From positions 1 to 21,677 of the IMG/VR virus record IMGVR_UViG_3300006752_000274: a DNA stretch of 21,677 nucleotides; one strand, 5' to 3'. Shown here in pieces: positions 14,738-21,563 of the stretch (position 1 is its first letter; each line of letters opens with the position of its first letter). The DNA is from a virus. The position numbers were made by a program, and so were the translations under genes. The notes under the pieces were generated by a model. The model was not told the DNA's origin, did not search any database, and was given only the letters and a program-made list of their open reading frames with translations.

Positions 14738-15385
14738 ATGACTAAATTATGTCCAAGAGGAAAAGCAGCAGCAAAACGTAAGTTCAAGGTATACCCCTCG
14801 GCCTATGCAAATGCTTATGCTTCCAAAATATGTGCAGGTAAAGTAAAAGACCCTAGTGGCACAAAAAGAAAAGACTGGGGTCCTAAAAAAGCTAAAAAAG
14901 GAGCTATGATGAAAAAACCTAAAAAAGCAGCAAAAGGAATGTTAATGCCGTTATTTGGAATAGCGGGTATGGCAAAATTTATGCAAATGAATAAAAAAAA
15001 GAAAGGAACTGTAAAGGCTGATCAAGTAAATCCTGTAACTGGTGAAGGTATGGATCAAGCTAATAATAACCTTTCTCCTACCGCTCAAAAAGGGATACAA
15101 GCTGTTAAAAGTATGGGAAAGTTTGGTGCAAAAAAAGGTGGTATGAAAGTAAAAAAAGCAGGTCTTGGTCTTATGATGGCTATGGGTAAAAAAAATAGAA
15201 GAAAAATGGGAAAGCAGATGAAAAGAAGTAAACTAAATATACTTTCTCCCGGATTATATGGAATGACTCAGTTAAGTGATGGTGGTATGCCAAAAAATAC
15301 AGGTTCTTATATAAAACAAGATATTGAAGGTGAAAGTTTTACAAATGAATCTGCTCAAGCTTATTATAAAGATCTTCTTGACTAA
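14738..15385 (+). CDS. Lysine-rich protein with LCPRGKAAAKRKFKVYPSAYA start
   Basis: A 215-residue basic protein. The N-terminal part MTKLCPRGKAAAKRKFKVYP, then SAYANAYASKICAGKVKDPSG, matches a short conserved phage module that I remember from many marine phages. The middle is Lys/Met/Ala-rich with MLMPLFGIAGMAKFMQM as a hydrophobic patch, and AKKGGMKVKKAGLGLMMAMG. A Gly-Gly-Met motif recurs in LSDGGMPKNTGSY. It ends AYYKDLLD, close to the YYKG tails of two other proteins here. Stop and next ATG overlap (TAATG). Role unknown; position within the head/neck operon suggests a virion protein. Confidence 0.78.
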   Translation: MTKLCPRGKAAAKRKFKVYPSAYANAYASKICAGKVKDPSGTKRKDWGPKKAKKGAMMKKPKKAAKGMLMPLFGIAGMAKFMQMNKKKKGTVKADQVNPVTGEGMDQANNNLSPTAQKGIQAVKSMGKFGAKKGGMKVKKAGLGLMMAMGKKNRRKMGKQMKRSKLNILSPGLYGMTQLSDGGMPKNTGSYIKQDIEGESFTNESAQAYYKDLLD

Positions 15386-15672
15386 TGTCTGGATTAAAAA
15401 AATGGTTTGATCAAAAATGGGTAGATATTGGAAGTAAAAAAGCTGATGGTACATTTGCAAAATGTGGACGAAGTAAACAAAAAGCTGATGCTAAAAGAAA
15501 ATACCCAAAGTGTGTTCCTTTAGCAAAAGCAAGAGCTATGTCTGAGGGACAGAAGAAAAGTGCTGTAAAAAGAAAAAGAGCAAAAGCTCAAGGAGTTGGA
15601 GGTAAGCCGACAAATGTAAAAACTTTTGCAGCTAAAGGCGGAATGATTAATTATTATAAAGGGTTAATATAA
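15385..15672 (+). CDS. Basic protein with KKW.D.KWVDIG module and KGGM...YYKGLI tail
   Basis: A 95-residue protein. MSGLKKWFDQKWVDIGSKK, then KCGRSKQKADAKRKYPKCVP, then RKRAKAQGVGGKPTNVKTF form a compact basic module that I remember as DUF5872-like in phage proteins (from memory). Three Cys occur in FAKCGR and YPKCVP contexts. The last 13 residues, AKGGMINYYKGLI, match eight of 13 positions with the tail of the protein at 3650-4012. The coupling by TAATG on both sides is exact. Function unknown. Confidence 0.8.
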   Translation: MSGLKKWFDQKWVDIGSKKADGTFAKCGRSKQKADAKRKYPKCVPLAKARAMSEGQKKSAVKRKRAKAQGVGGKPTNVKTFAAKGGMINYYKGLI

Positions 15673-16142
15673 TGTCTAGAATGAAAGAATTAAAATCTTT
15701 AGCAAAACAAGCTAAAGAACAAAAAAACAAAGAAAAATACGAAGAGATTCGTGGGGACATATTTAGAGAATTTGACTTTGATATAGGTAAGTTTGGTTTA
15801 GGTGGTCTTTTATATAAAAAAGGTAAAAAGTTATTAGAAAAATCAGGTTTAATTGATGACCTACCTTCTATGTATCGTAAAATGCGAGATGCTAAAGATA
15901 AAGGTGATTTTAAAAAATTTAAAAAATACAAATCTAAATCTACAAACGTAGTAAAAGATAGTAAAAGTATGAAACAGTTTCAAAAAGAGTTAGATGAAGA
16001 TTTACCTTTACCAAAAAATTTTAAACCAACTAAAAAGAAACCAGAAGGTAAAGTAGTTAGTATAACAAAAAAAAGTATGGGTGGTGAAGTTAGGGGTATT
16101 GGTAAAGCTATCAGAGGTTTTAATTTTAAGGGTGTTAGATAG
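15672..16142 (+). CDS. Lysine-rich helical protein with FKGVR terminus
   Basis: A 156-residue protein rich in Lys, Glu and Asp (MSRMKELKSLAKQAKEQ, KYEEIRGDIFREFDFDIG). The first 100 residues may form two or three helices; the remainder is Lys/Pro-rich and ends MGGEVRGIGKAIRG followed by FNFKGVR. The final residues fit the pattern at the ends of other basic proteins. Stop and the next GTG start share a base (TAGTG). No recognisable domain; location before the neck genes suggests a virion or assembly role. Confidence 0.75.
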   Translation: MSRMKELKSLAKQAKEQKNKEKYEEIRGDIFREFDFDIGKFGLGGLLYKKGKKLLEKSGLIDDLPSMYRKMRDAKDKGDFKKFKKYKSKSTNVVKDSKSMKQFQKELDEDLPLPKNFKPTKKKPEGKVVSITKKSMGGEVRGIGKAIRGFNFKGVR

Positions 16143-16831
16143 TGGCTACTTCAGGAACAACTTCTTTTGATTTAAGTATAGACGATATTATAGAGGAGTC
16201 TTATGAAAGATGTGGACTGCAAACTAATTCAGGTAATGATTTAAAATCTGCAAGAAGAAGTTTAAACATATTGTTTTCTGAATGGGGCAACAGAGGTATA
16301 CATCTTTGGAAAGTAGAATTAAAAGAACAACAACTTACTGCGGGAACAGCTACTTATGATGCTCCTACAAACGCTAATGATATTTTAGAAGCTTATATAA
16401 GCACTACTACTAGTATTACTACTTCTACAAACGATGTATCTCTTACTAAAATAAGTAGAAGTGAATATGCTGCTTTACCTAATAAAGGTTCACAGGGACA
16501 ACCTAGTCAATATTATATTGACAGACTTACTACACCTAAAGTTACTTTGTACCAAACACCTGATGCAAGTACTTATACATTTTTAAAATATTATTACTTA
16601 AAAAGGATAGAAGATGCAGGCAACTATACTAATGAAGCTGACGTGGTCTTTAGATTCATTCCATGTATGGTGGCTGGTCTTGCCTATTATCTAAGTATGA
16701 AAAAAGCTCCTCAATTAGTGCAACAAAATAAATTAATATATGAAGATGAATTAAACAGAGCTCTAACAGAGGATGGTCAAAGAACTTCTGTTTATATTTC
16801 TCCACAAAACTATTACCCACAAGGTGCGTAA
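16142..16831 (+). CDS. Head-closure / adaptor-like neck protein
   Basis: A 229-residue protein with a GTG start overlapping the previous stop. The N-terminus TTSFDLSIDDIIEESYERCG, then a long-helix segment (KSARRSLNILFSEWGNRGIHLW), is the pattern of phage head-to-tail adaptor proteins that I remember from P22- and SU10-like podoviruses. The middle contains ATYDAPTNANDILEAYIS and Thr-rich strands. The C-terminal segment RFIPCMVAGLAYYLSMKKAPQ precedes a final Gln/Tyr-rich stretch. It should ring the portal and close the filled head. The precise homologue cannot be fixed by eye. Confidence 0.78.
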   Translation: MATSGTTSFDLSIDDIIEESYERCGLQTNSGNDLKSARRSLNILFSEWGNRGIHLWKVELKEQQLTAGTATYDAPTNANDILEAYISTTTSITTSTNDVSLTKISRSEYAALPNKGSQGQPSQYYIDRLTTPKVTLYQTPDASTYTFLKYYYLKRIEDAGNYTNEADVVFRFIPCMVAGLAYYLSMKKAPQLVQQNKLIYEDELNRALTEDGQRTSVYISPQNYYPQGA

Positions 16832-17208
16832 TGGCATACGCTAGAGGTAAATACGCAAAAGCGATATCAGACAGGTCAGGAATGGCTTTTCCATATAATG
16901 AAATGGTAAAAGAATGGAACGGTTCTTTTGTACACCGTTCTGAATTTGAACCTAAACATCCTCAGATAAGAAGAAGGCACACTAAATCAGATCCAGTGGC
17001 TTTAGCTAACGCTAGACCTCAACATAAAAATCCTAATAAAGAATTTCTCCTATATATAAGCAATGGGTTTTTTGCTGAGGTTGGCGATAGCGGCATAACT
17101 GGTGGAGCAAGTATGACAGTAGAACAAAGTAATGATATTTTAGGACATAAACTTACAGCAGTCGAAGTATCTTCTGCGGTAGGAGGAGTAACCATAGTAA
17201 TATCATGA
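16831..17208 (+). CDS. Small neck/tail structural protein, MAYARGKYA type
   Basis: A 125-residue protein with ATG inside the preceding stop (TAATG). MAYARGKYAKAISDRSGMAF, then EWNGSFVHRSEFEPKHPQIRR, are conserved-looking Arg/Tyr-rich segments that I remember from marine phages at this position. The C-terminal half is small beta-strands (FFAEVGDSGITGG, LTAVEVSSAVGGVTIVIS). It is encoded between two adaptor-like proteins. A stopper or neck role is likely; no catalytic motif is visible. Confidence 0.7.
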   Translation: MAYARGKYAKAISDRSGMAFPYNEMVKEWNGSFVHRSEFEPKHPQIRRRHTKSDPVALANARPQHKNPNKEFLLYISNGFFAEVGDSGITGGASMTVEQSNDILGHKLTAVEVSSAVGGVTIVIS

Positions 17209-17852
17209 GTATAACCCACGCAAATTTTTTAACACAAATTAGAGCTTACACAGAAGTAGATTCTAATGTTTTAACAGATACCTTATTAGATCAGTTTATA
17301 AGAAACACTGAATTAGATATAGCAGGTAAAGTTGATTATGATGATATAAGAAAATATGTTACTGGTGTTACAGGAACTCAAAGAATTTTAAATGTTCCAG
17401 ATGATTGTATAATTATACGTTCTGTTCAAGTAATAAGTAGTAGTACTAGAGATTTTTTAGAAAAAAGAGATACTTCTTTTATGGCTGAATTCAACCCTAC
17501 AGATGCAACAGGTTTACCAAAATATTTTGCTAACTGGGATGATAAAAATATTGTTTTTGCACCAGTGCCTGATCAAGCTTATGAAATACAATTAAACTAT
17601 ATTAAAGACCCAGAGCATTTTACTACAACTACAGATACTTTTTTATCAAAGCATCAAGAAAATTTACTTTTATACGGTGTGTTAGTAGAGTGTTTCAGTT
17701 ATTTAAAAGGTCCTATGGATATGTACAAACTCTATCAAACAAAGTATACTGAAGAGATACAGACGTTTATGATGGCACAGATGGGTAGACGTAGACGTGA
17801 TGAATATGATAACGGGGTGTTGAGAATGCCATTACCTTCTCAATCACCTTAA
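17205..17852 (+). CDS. Phage adaptor protein (SU10-like)
   Basis: A 215-residue protein starting in the previous stop (ATGA). THANFLTQIRAYTEVDSNV followed by LTDTLLDQFIRNTELDIAG is a helix pair typical of phage adaptor proteins, and VPDDCIIIRSVQVISSS begins the beta part. Further C-terminal helices include LLLYGVLVECFSYLKGPMD and a Met/Arg-rich tail (MMAQMGRRRRDEYDNG). It should attach below the portal and the head-closure ring to connect to the nozzle or fibres. Similar adaptor proteins occur in SU10-like podoviruses. Confidence 0.8.
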   Translation: MSITHANFLTQIRAYTEVDSNVLTDTLLDQFIRNTELDIAGKVDYDDIRKYVTGVTGTQRILNVPDDCIIIRSVQVISSSTRDFLEKRDTSFMAEFNPTDATGLPKYFANWDDKNIVFAPVPDQAYEIQLNYIKDPEHFTTTTDTFLSKHQENLLLYGVLVECFSYLKGPMDMYKLYQTKYTEEIQTFMMAQMGRRRRDEYDNGVLRMPLPSQSP

Positions 17853-17869
17853 CTTTAAAGGAGTAAAAT

Positions 17870-18301
17870 ATGGCAATAACAACAAGTGTGGTATGTAACG
17901 TATTTAAAACAGATGTTTTAAAAGGCGTGCATAATTTTACAAACGGTGGAAATAGTTTTAAATTAGCTATGTACACATCAAGTGCAACTCTTGGTAAATC
18001 TACAACATCATTTACAACAGATAACCAAGTTTCATCAAGTGGTTACAGTTCAGGTGGTAAAGCTTTAGTATCTACAACTCCAGCTTTAAGTACAGATACT
18101 GCTGTTTGTGATTTTGCTGATTTATCTTTTGTAGGTGTTACACTTACAGCAAGAGGTGCTTTAATTTATAACGACACAGCTTCTGGTGATCCAGCAGTTG
18201 CAGTTTTAGATTTTGGTGGAGATAAAACAGCTACTTCAGGTACATTTACAATACAGTTTCCAACTGCTGACGCATCAAATGCTATTTTAAGAATAGCTTA
18301 A
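17870..18301 (+). CDS. Virion structural protein, MAITTSVVCNVFK type
   Basis: A 143-residue Ser/Thr-rich beta protein with strong SD (AAGGAG) and the leader AAAGGAGTAAAATATG. KTDVLKGVHNFTNGGNSFK, LAMYTSSATLGKSTTSF and TLTARGALIYNDTASGDP are typical of small phage virion proteins next to fibres. Two Cys (VVCNVF, AVCDFAD) may not pair. It lies between adaptor and fibre genes and may be a tail-tip or fibre-attachment subunit. The role is inferred from location. Confidence 0.7.
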   Translation: MAITTSVVCNVFKTDVLKGVHNFTNGGNSFKLAMYTSSATLGKSTTSFTTDNQVSSSGYSSGGKALVSTTPALSTDTAVCDFADLSFVGVTLTARGALIYNDTASGDPAVAVLDFGGDKTATSGTFTIQFPTADASNAILRIA

Positions 18302-18320
18302 ATAAAAGGAGCTTGGTTCG

Positions 18321-19550
18321 GTGACTACTAGAACAATTACAGTTACAGTATCCAATCCAGGTTCTGGGAATAAGTATTTTTTAGACGGTGCTCAACAAGC
18401 TACTATTGTATTAGCTGAAGGGGGTACTTATGTTTTTGATCAAGCTGATAGCTCTAATAGTGGACATCCTCTTAGGTTTTCTACTACTTCAGATGGTACT
18501 CATAATAGTGGAAGTGAGTACACTACTGGTGTAACTACAAGTGGCACACCAGGTGATACTGGTGCTAAAACAACTATCGTAGTTGCATCTTCTGCTCCAG
18601 TTCTTTATTACTATTGCTCTAATCATTCTGGTATGGGTGGCACAGCTAATACCGAATCAGCTTCTACATGGGGTTTACTATCATGGAGTGAAGGTAATTG
18701 GGGAGCACAAAATAATGTAGATTTATCCGTAACTGGAGTAAACACGACATCCTCTATAGGTACACCAACAATTGATGCAGAAATTGGTTTAGGTTGGGGT
18801 AGAAATTCTTGGGGTTTACTTAACTGGGGTCAAAATGTAGGAGGAGCTGAAGTATCACCAACTGGGTTAAGTGTCTCTAGTACAGTTGGATCTGTTACTC
18901 CTGTTGGAGAGATAAACAGTGGTTGGGGTCGTGGCTCTTGGGGTAATAGAGCATGGGATGCTGCTTATTCAGTAGCAGTGTCTGGTGTTGTTGGAACAAC
19001 ATCTATTGGAACAGCTACAGCAAAAGCAGACTTTACTATATCTGTAACTGGTGTAGCGACAACTTCTGCTATAGGAGGAAACACTACAACAACCTCTGTA
19101 TCTTTAGCAGTATCTGGTTTACCTATAACAAGTTCTTTAGGAACAGTTGATTTTGATGGAGATGCAACTGTAGGAGTTACTGGTGTAGCTATGACATCAT
19201 CGATAGGTACACCAATTATTGCACCTCTTACATTAGTAGATGTAACTGGAGTATCAGCGACAAGTGCAATTGGAAGTATAACTTTATCTATAACAGGAAC
19301 TACTTCTGTAACTGGTGTAGCTTTAACAGGATCAGTAGGTTCTATTGTTCCTATATCTACTTATAGTGTAACGGGTGTTTCACTTACATCAACAGCAGTT
19401 GCTCCAACAGAAGTAACAGGCACTGGCTTAATAGATGATGTAACAGGTGTAGTATTGACGAGCAACGTAGGAAGTGTAATAATAATATCATGGTCAGAAA
19501 TAAACACGGGTACACAAACAACGTGGACCGAGATAACAACAGCGGCATAA
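18321..19550 (+). CDS. Fibre-like protein with cupredoxin-type domain and VTGV repeats
   Basis: A 409-residue protein with GTG start and AAGGAG nine bases upstream. Residues about 1-110 resemble a cupredoxin fold: strands around ITVTVSN and IVLAEGGTYVFD, then GHPLRFS (His49) and YYYCSNHSGMGG (Cys99, His102, Met105). These are the four ligands of a type-1 copper site, with the CxxHxxM spacing. It is followed by three WGxxxWG-type segments (WGLLSWS, WGRNSWGLLNWG, WGRGSWGNRAW) and then about ten copies of a VTGVxxTSxxG repeat at variable spacing. It ends in WSEINTGTQTTWTEITTAA. The architecture suggests an exposed virion fibre whose N-terminus binds copper or only keeps the fold. No export signal. 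Confidence 0.8.
   Translation: MTTRTITVTVSNPGSGNKYFLDGAQQATIVLAEGGTYVFDQADSSNSGHPLRFSTTSDGTHNSGSEYTTGVTTSGTPGDTGAKTTIVVASSAPVLYYYCSNHSGMGGTANTESASTWGLLSWSEGNWGAQNNVDLSVTGVNTTSSIGTPTIDAEIGLGWGRNSWGLLNWGQNVGGAEVSPTGLSVSSTVGSVTPVGEINSGWGRGSWGNRAWDAAYSVAVSGVVGTTSIGTATAKADFTISVTGVATTSAIGGNTTTTSVSLAVSGLPITSSLGTVDFDGDATVGVTGVAMTSSIGTPIIAPLTLVDVTGVSATSAIGSITLSITGTTSVTGVALTGSVGSIVPISTYSVTGVSLTSTAVAPTEVTGTGLIDDVTGVVLTSNVGSVIIISWSEINTGTQTTWTEITTAA
18720..19490 (+). repeat. About ten VTG(V/L)xxTSxxG protein repeats
   Basis: The coding region contains recurring units such as SVTGVNTTSSIGTP, SVTGVATTSAIGG, GVTGVAMTSSIGTP and DVTGVSATSAIGS, about 19-30 residues apart. The DNA is diverged between units, so these are old repeats kept by protein selection rather than recent tandem copies. 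Two of the three WG-rich segments interrupt the first units. Confidence 0.8.
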
Positions 19551-19564
19551 TAAAGGAATAAAAT

Positions 19565-20638
19565 ATGGCATCAACATACTCATCAGATTTAAAACTGGAA
19601 CTCATGGCTACTGGTGAAAACGCTGGTACATGGGGAACAAAAACAAATACAAATTTAAATTTAGTACAACAAGCAATAGGTGGCTTTGAACAAGTAAGTG
19701 TTAGTAGTGGAGCAACTGTTGCTTTAGCTATGTCAAATGCAACTATATCTAATGCAAGAAACATGGTTATAAAGGTAGCTACTGTTACCCTATCAGGAGC
19801 TACAGTGGTAACTGTTCCAGACAGTATAGAAAAAATGTACATCTTTGATGTTACAGCAGTAACTAACCCTACAAACTTAACAATTAAAACAGCAAGTGGT
19901 TCTGGTTTTGTAACCGACCAAGCAAAAATGTATTTTGCATATGCTGATGGAACTAATCTTAATGAAGTGTCTTTAGATACTTTAGGTGGTGCTGTTGGGG
20001 TAGCAAGTTTACCAACAGTAACTGTAGCAAAAGGTGGTACAGGTTTAACTTCTGTAGGTAGTGCTAATCAATCTTTATCAGTAAACTCAGGAGCAAGTGC
20101 TTTAGAGTTTCAAACAGTAAAATTACCAGGTAAAGAAACCATATGGGTTCCAGCAATGTCTATGTACCCTAATACAACAAATGGTGCAGAAGCAGCTCAA
20201 GTAGAATTAAGTAATGGACCTGAGATAAAGGTATTAGACTTTGACGCTAGTTCAGATGAAAATGCACAATTTGCAGTAGCTTTTCCTAAATCATGGAATG
20301 AAGGAACAATAACTTTTCAAGCATTTTTTACAGTTACAGGAACAAACACAGGTACAGTAGCTTGGGGATTATCTGGTGTAGCAATTTCAGATAATGACTC
20401 TTGCAACACAGCATTTGGAACTAACGTAGTTGCAACTGCTAAAGCACATAGTGGTACATCAAATGATTTAGATGTTGCTGCAGAAAGTGGAGCTGTAACT
20501 ATAGCTGGTTCACCAGCAGTAGGAGATCAAGTATTCTTTCAAGTAATGAGAGATGTTTCTGCTGATGATCAATCAGGAGACGCTAGATTATTAGGTATAA
20601 AATTATTTTTTACAACTGACGCATCAAATGACACTTAA
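19565..20638 (+). CDS. Tail fibre / receptor-binding protein
   Basis: A 357-residue protein with the leader AAAGGAATAAAATATG. The N-terminus STYSSDLKLELMATGENAG, then TWGTKTNTNLNLVQQAI, is the anchor module seen at the start of many marine phage tail fibres. A Ser/Val/Thr-rich shaft follows, then VAKGGTGLTSVGSANQSL (about residue 155), a triplet-repeat fibre motif. From about residue 190 a beta-rich head (LPGKETIWVPAMSMYP, FPKSWNEGTITFQAFFT, FFQVMRDVSADD) probably forms the receptor-binding end. It should be trimeric and attach to the tail hub. Confidence 0.85.
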   Translation: MASTYSSDLKLELMATGENAGTWGTKTNTNLNLVQQAIGGFEQVSVSSGATVALAMSNATISNARNMVIKVATVTLSGATVVTVPDSIEKMYIFDVTAVTNPTNLTIKTASGSGFVTDQAKMYFAYADGTNLNEVSLDTLGGAVGVASLPTVTVAKGGTGLTSVGSANQSLSVNSGASALEFQTVKLPGKETIWVPAMSMYPNTTNGAEAAQVELSNGPEIKVLDFDASSDENAQFAVAFPKSWNEGTITFQAFFTVTGTNTGTVAWGLSGVAISDNDSCNTAFGTNVVATAKAHSGTSNDLDVAAESGAVTIAGSPAVGDQVFFQVMRDVSADDQSGDARLLGIKLFFTTDASNDT

Positions 20639-20654
20639 AGGTTAATCTAAATAT

Positions 20655-21563
20655 ATGACTAGTTTTGGATATAATATATTAGGTTTTGGTGGAGGTGCTG
20701 TTGCTTTAGGTGCAGCATATAATATAGATACATTAGTTATTGCTGGTGGAGGTGGAGGAACTAACTCTTCTGGTGGTAATGGTTGGGGATCTGGTGGTGG
20801 AGGAGCAGGTGGTTTACTTGCTGCCACAGGTTTAGAAGTTAATTCAGGCACAGATTATACTGTAACAGTAGGTGCTGGAGCTGCAAATGCGTCTATTGGT
20901 ACAAATGGTTCTAACTCAGTTTTTTCAGGTGGTGAAGTAGCAACTCAAACTGCAATAGGTGGTGGTGGTGCTGGTGGTAAACAATCAGGACATGAGTCTG
21001 GTAAAGATGGAGGTTCAGGAGGTGGAGGAAACCGAAACGGATCTCGTACTGGTGGTTCTGGAACTTCTGGACAAGGAAATGATGGTGGTTCTCCTCAAAG
21101 AAGTTCTTATGTAGATAATGACCGAGGTTCTGGTGGAGGTGGTGCTGGTGGTGTAGGTCAAGATGCTAAAGATGGAGGTGCTGGAGGTGCTGGTAGTAAT
21201 ACTTATTCATCTTGGGCGACTGCAACATCAACAGGAGATAATGGATACTTTGCTTCTGGAGGTGGTGGAGGTAGAGGAGATGCAAGATCTGGTGCTGATG
21301 CTTCTGATGGTGGTGGAGGTAATGGTGCTGGTGGTAGTGGAACTTCAGGCAACACAGGTGGTGATGGTTCAGCAAATACTGGAGGTGGTGCTGGAGGTGG
21401 TGGTTCATCCCCAGGTGCATCAGGAAATGGTGGGTCTGGTGGATCTGGCATAGTTATAATTAGATATCAAAGTGGTTCGCAAGTAGGATCAGGTGGAACA
21501 GTAACTTCAAGTGGTGGTTATTATTATCACACATTTACATCATCAGGGACATACACAGCATAA
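20655..21563 (+). CDS. Glycine-rich adhesin-like tail protein
   Basis: A 302-residue protein, about a third Gly or more. After an N-terminal strand region (NILGFGGGAVALGAAYNIDTL) it has long Gly/Ser/Ala tracts with AGGGGGTNSSGG, GGGGAGGVGQDAKDGGAGG and GGGGGRGDARSG. It ends in GSGIVIIRYQSGSQVGSGG, then SSGGYYYHTFTSSGTYTA. Gly-rich segments capped by a GIVIIRY strand resemble phage adhesins with polyglycine type II helices, such as S16 gp38-type tips; the fold is inferred. The SD is weak (AAAGG about 14 bases upstream). It likely fine-tunes host recognition beside the preceding fibre. Confidence 0.75.
   Translation: MTSFGYNILGFGGGAVALGAAYNIDTLVIAGGGGGTNSSGGNGWGSGGGGAGGLLAATGLEVNSGTDYTVTVGAGAANASIGTNGSNSVFSGGEVATQTAIGGGGAGGKQSGHESGKDGGSGGGGNRNGSRTGGSGTSGQGNDGGSPQRSSYVDNDRGSGGGGAGGVGQDAKDGGAGGAGSNTYSSWATATSTGDNGYFASGGGGGRGDARSGADASDGGGGNGAGGSGTSGNTGGDGSANTGGGAGGGGSSPGASGNGGSGGSGIVIIRYQSGSQVGSGGTVTSSGGYYYHTFTSSGTYTA
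20740..21460 (+). repeat. Low-complexity GGT/GGA tract encoding polyglycine
   Basis: Most of this stretch is repeated GGT, GGA and GCT codons, for example GGTGGAGGTGGTGCTGGT. It is much richer in G than the rest of the window because of its amino-acid content. Such tracts can expand or contract by slippage, which would change adhesin length. Confidence 0.75.

Noticed and set aside
18720-19490. Possible CRISPR-like or recent tandem DNA repeat
   Set aside because: Repeat units are conserved only as protein, vary in length, and lie within one coding frame.
19384-19842. 152-residue minus-strand frame across the fibre genes
   Set aside because: It overlaps two well-supported fibre genes and reads as a Leu/Val/Phe-rich shadow with no domain-like pattern.
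21203-21451. Proline-rich minus-strand frame in the glycine-rich gene
   Set aside because: It arises from the complement of GGT/GGA codons and has no start context.
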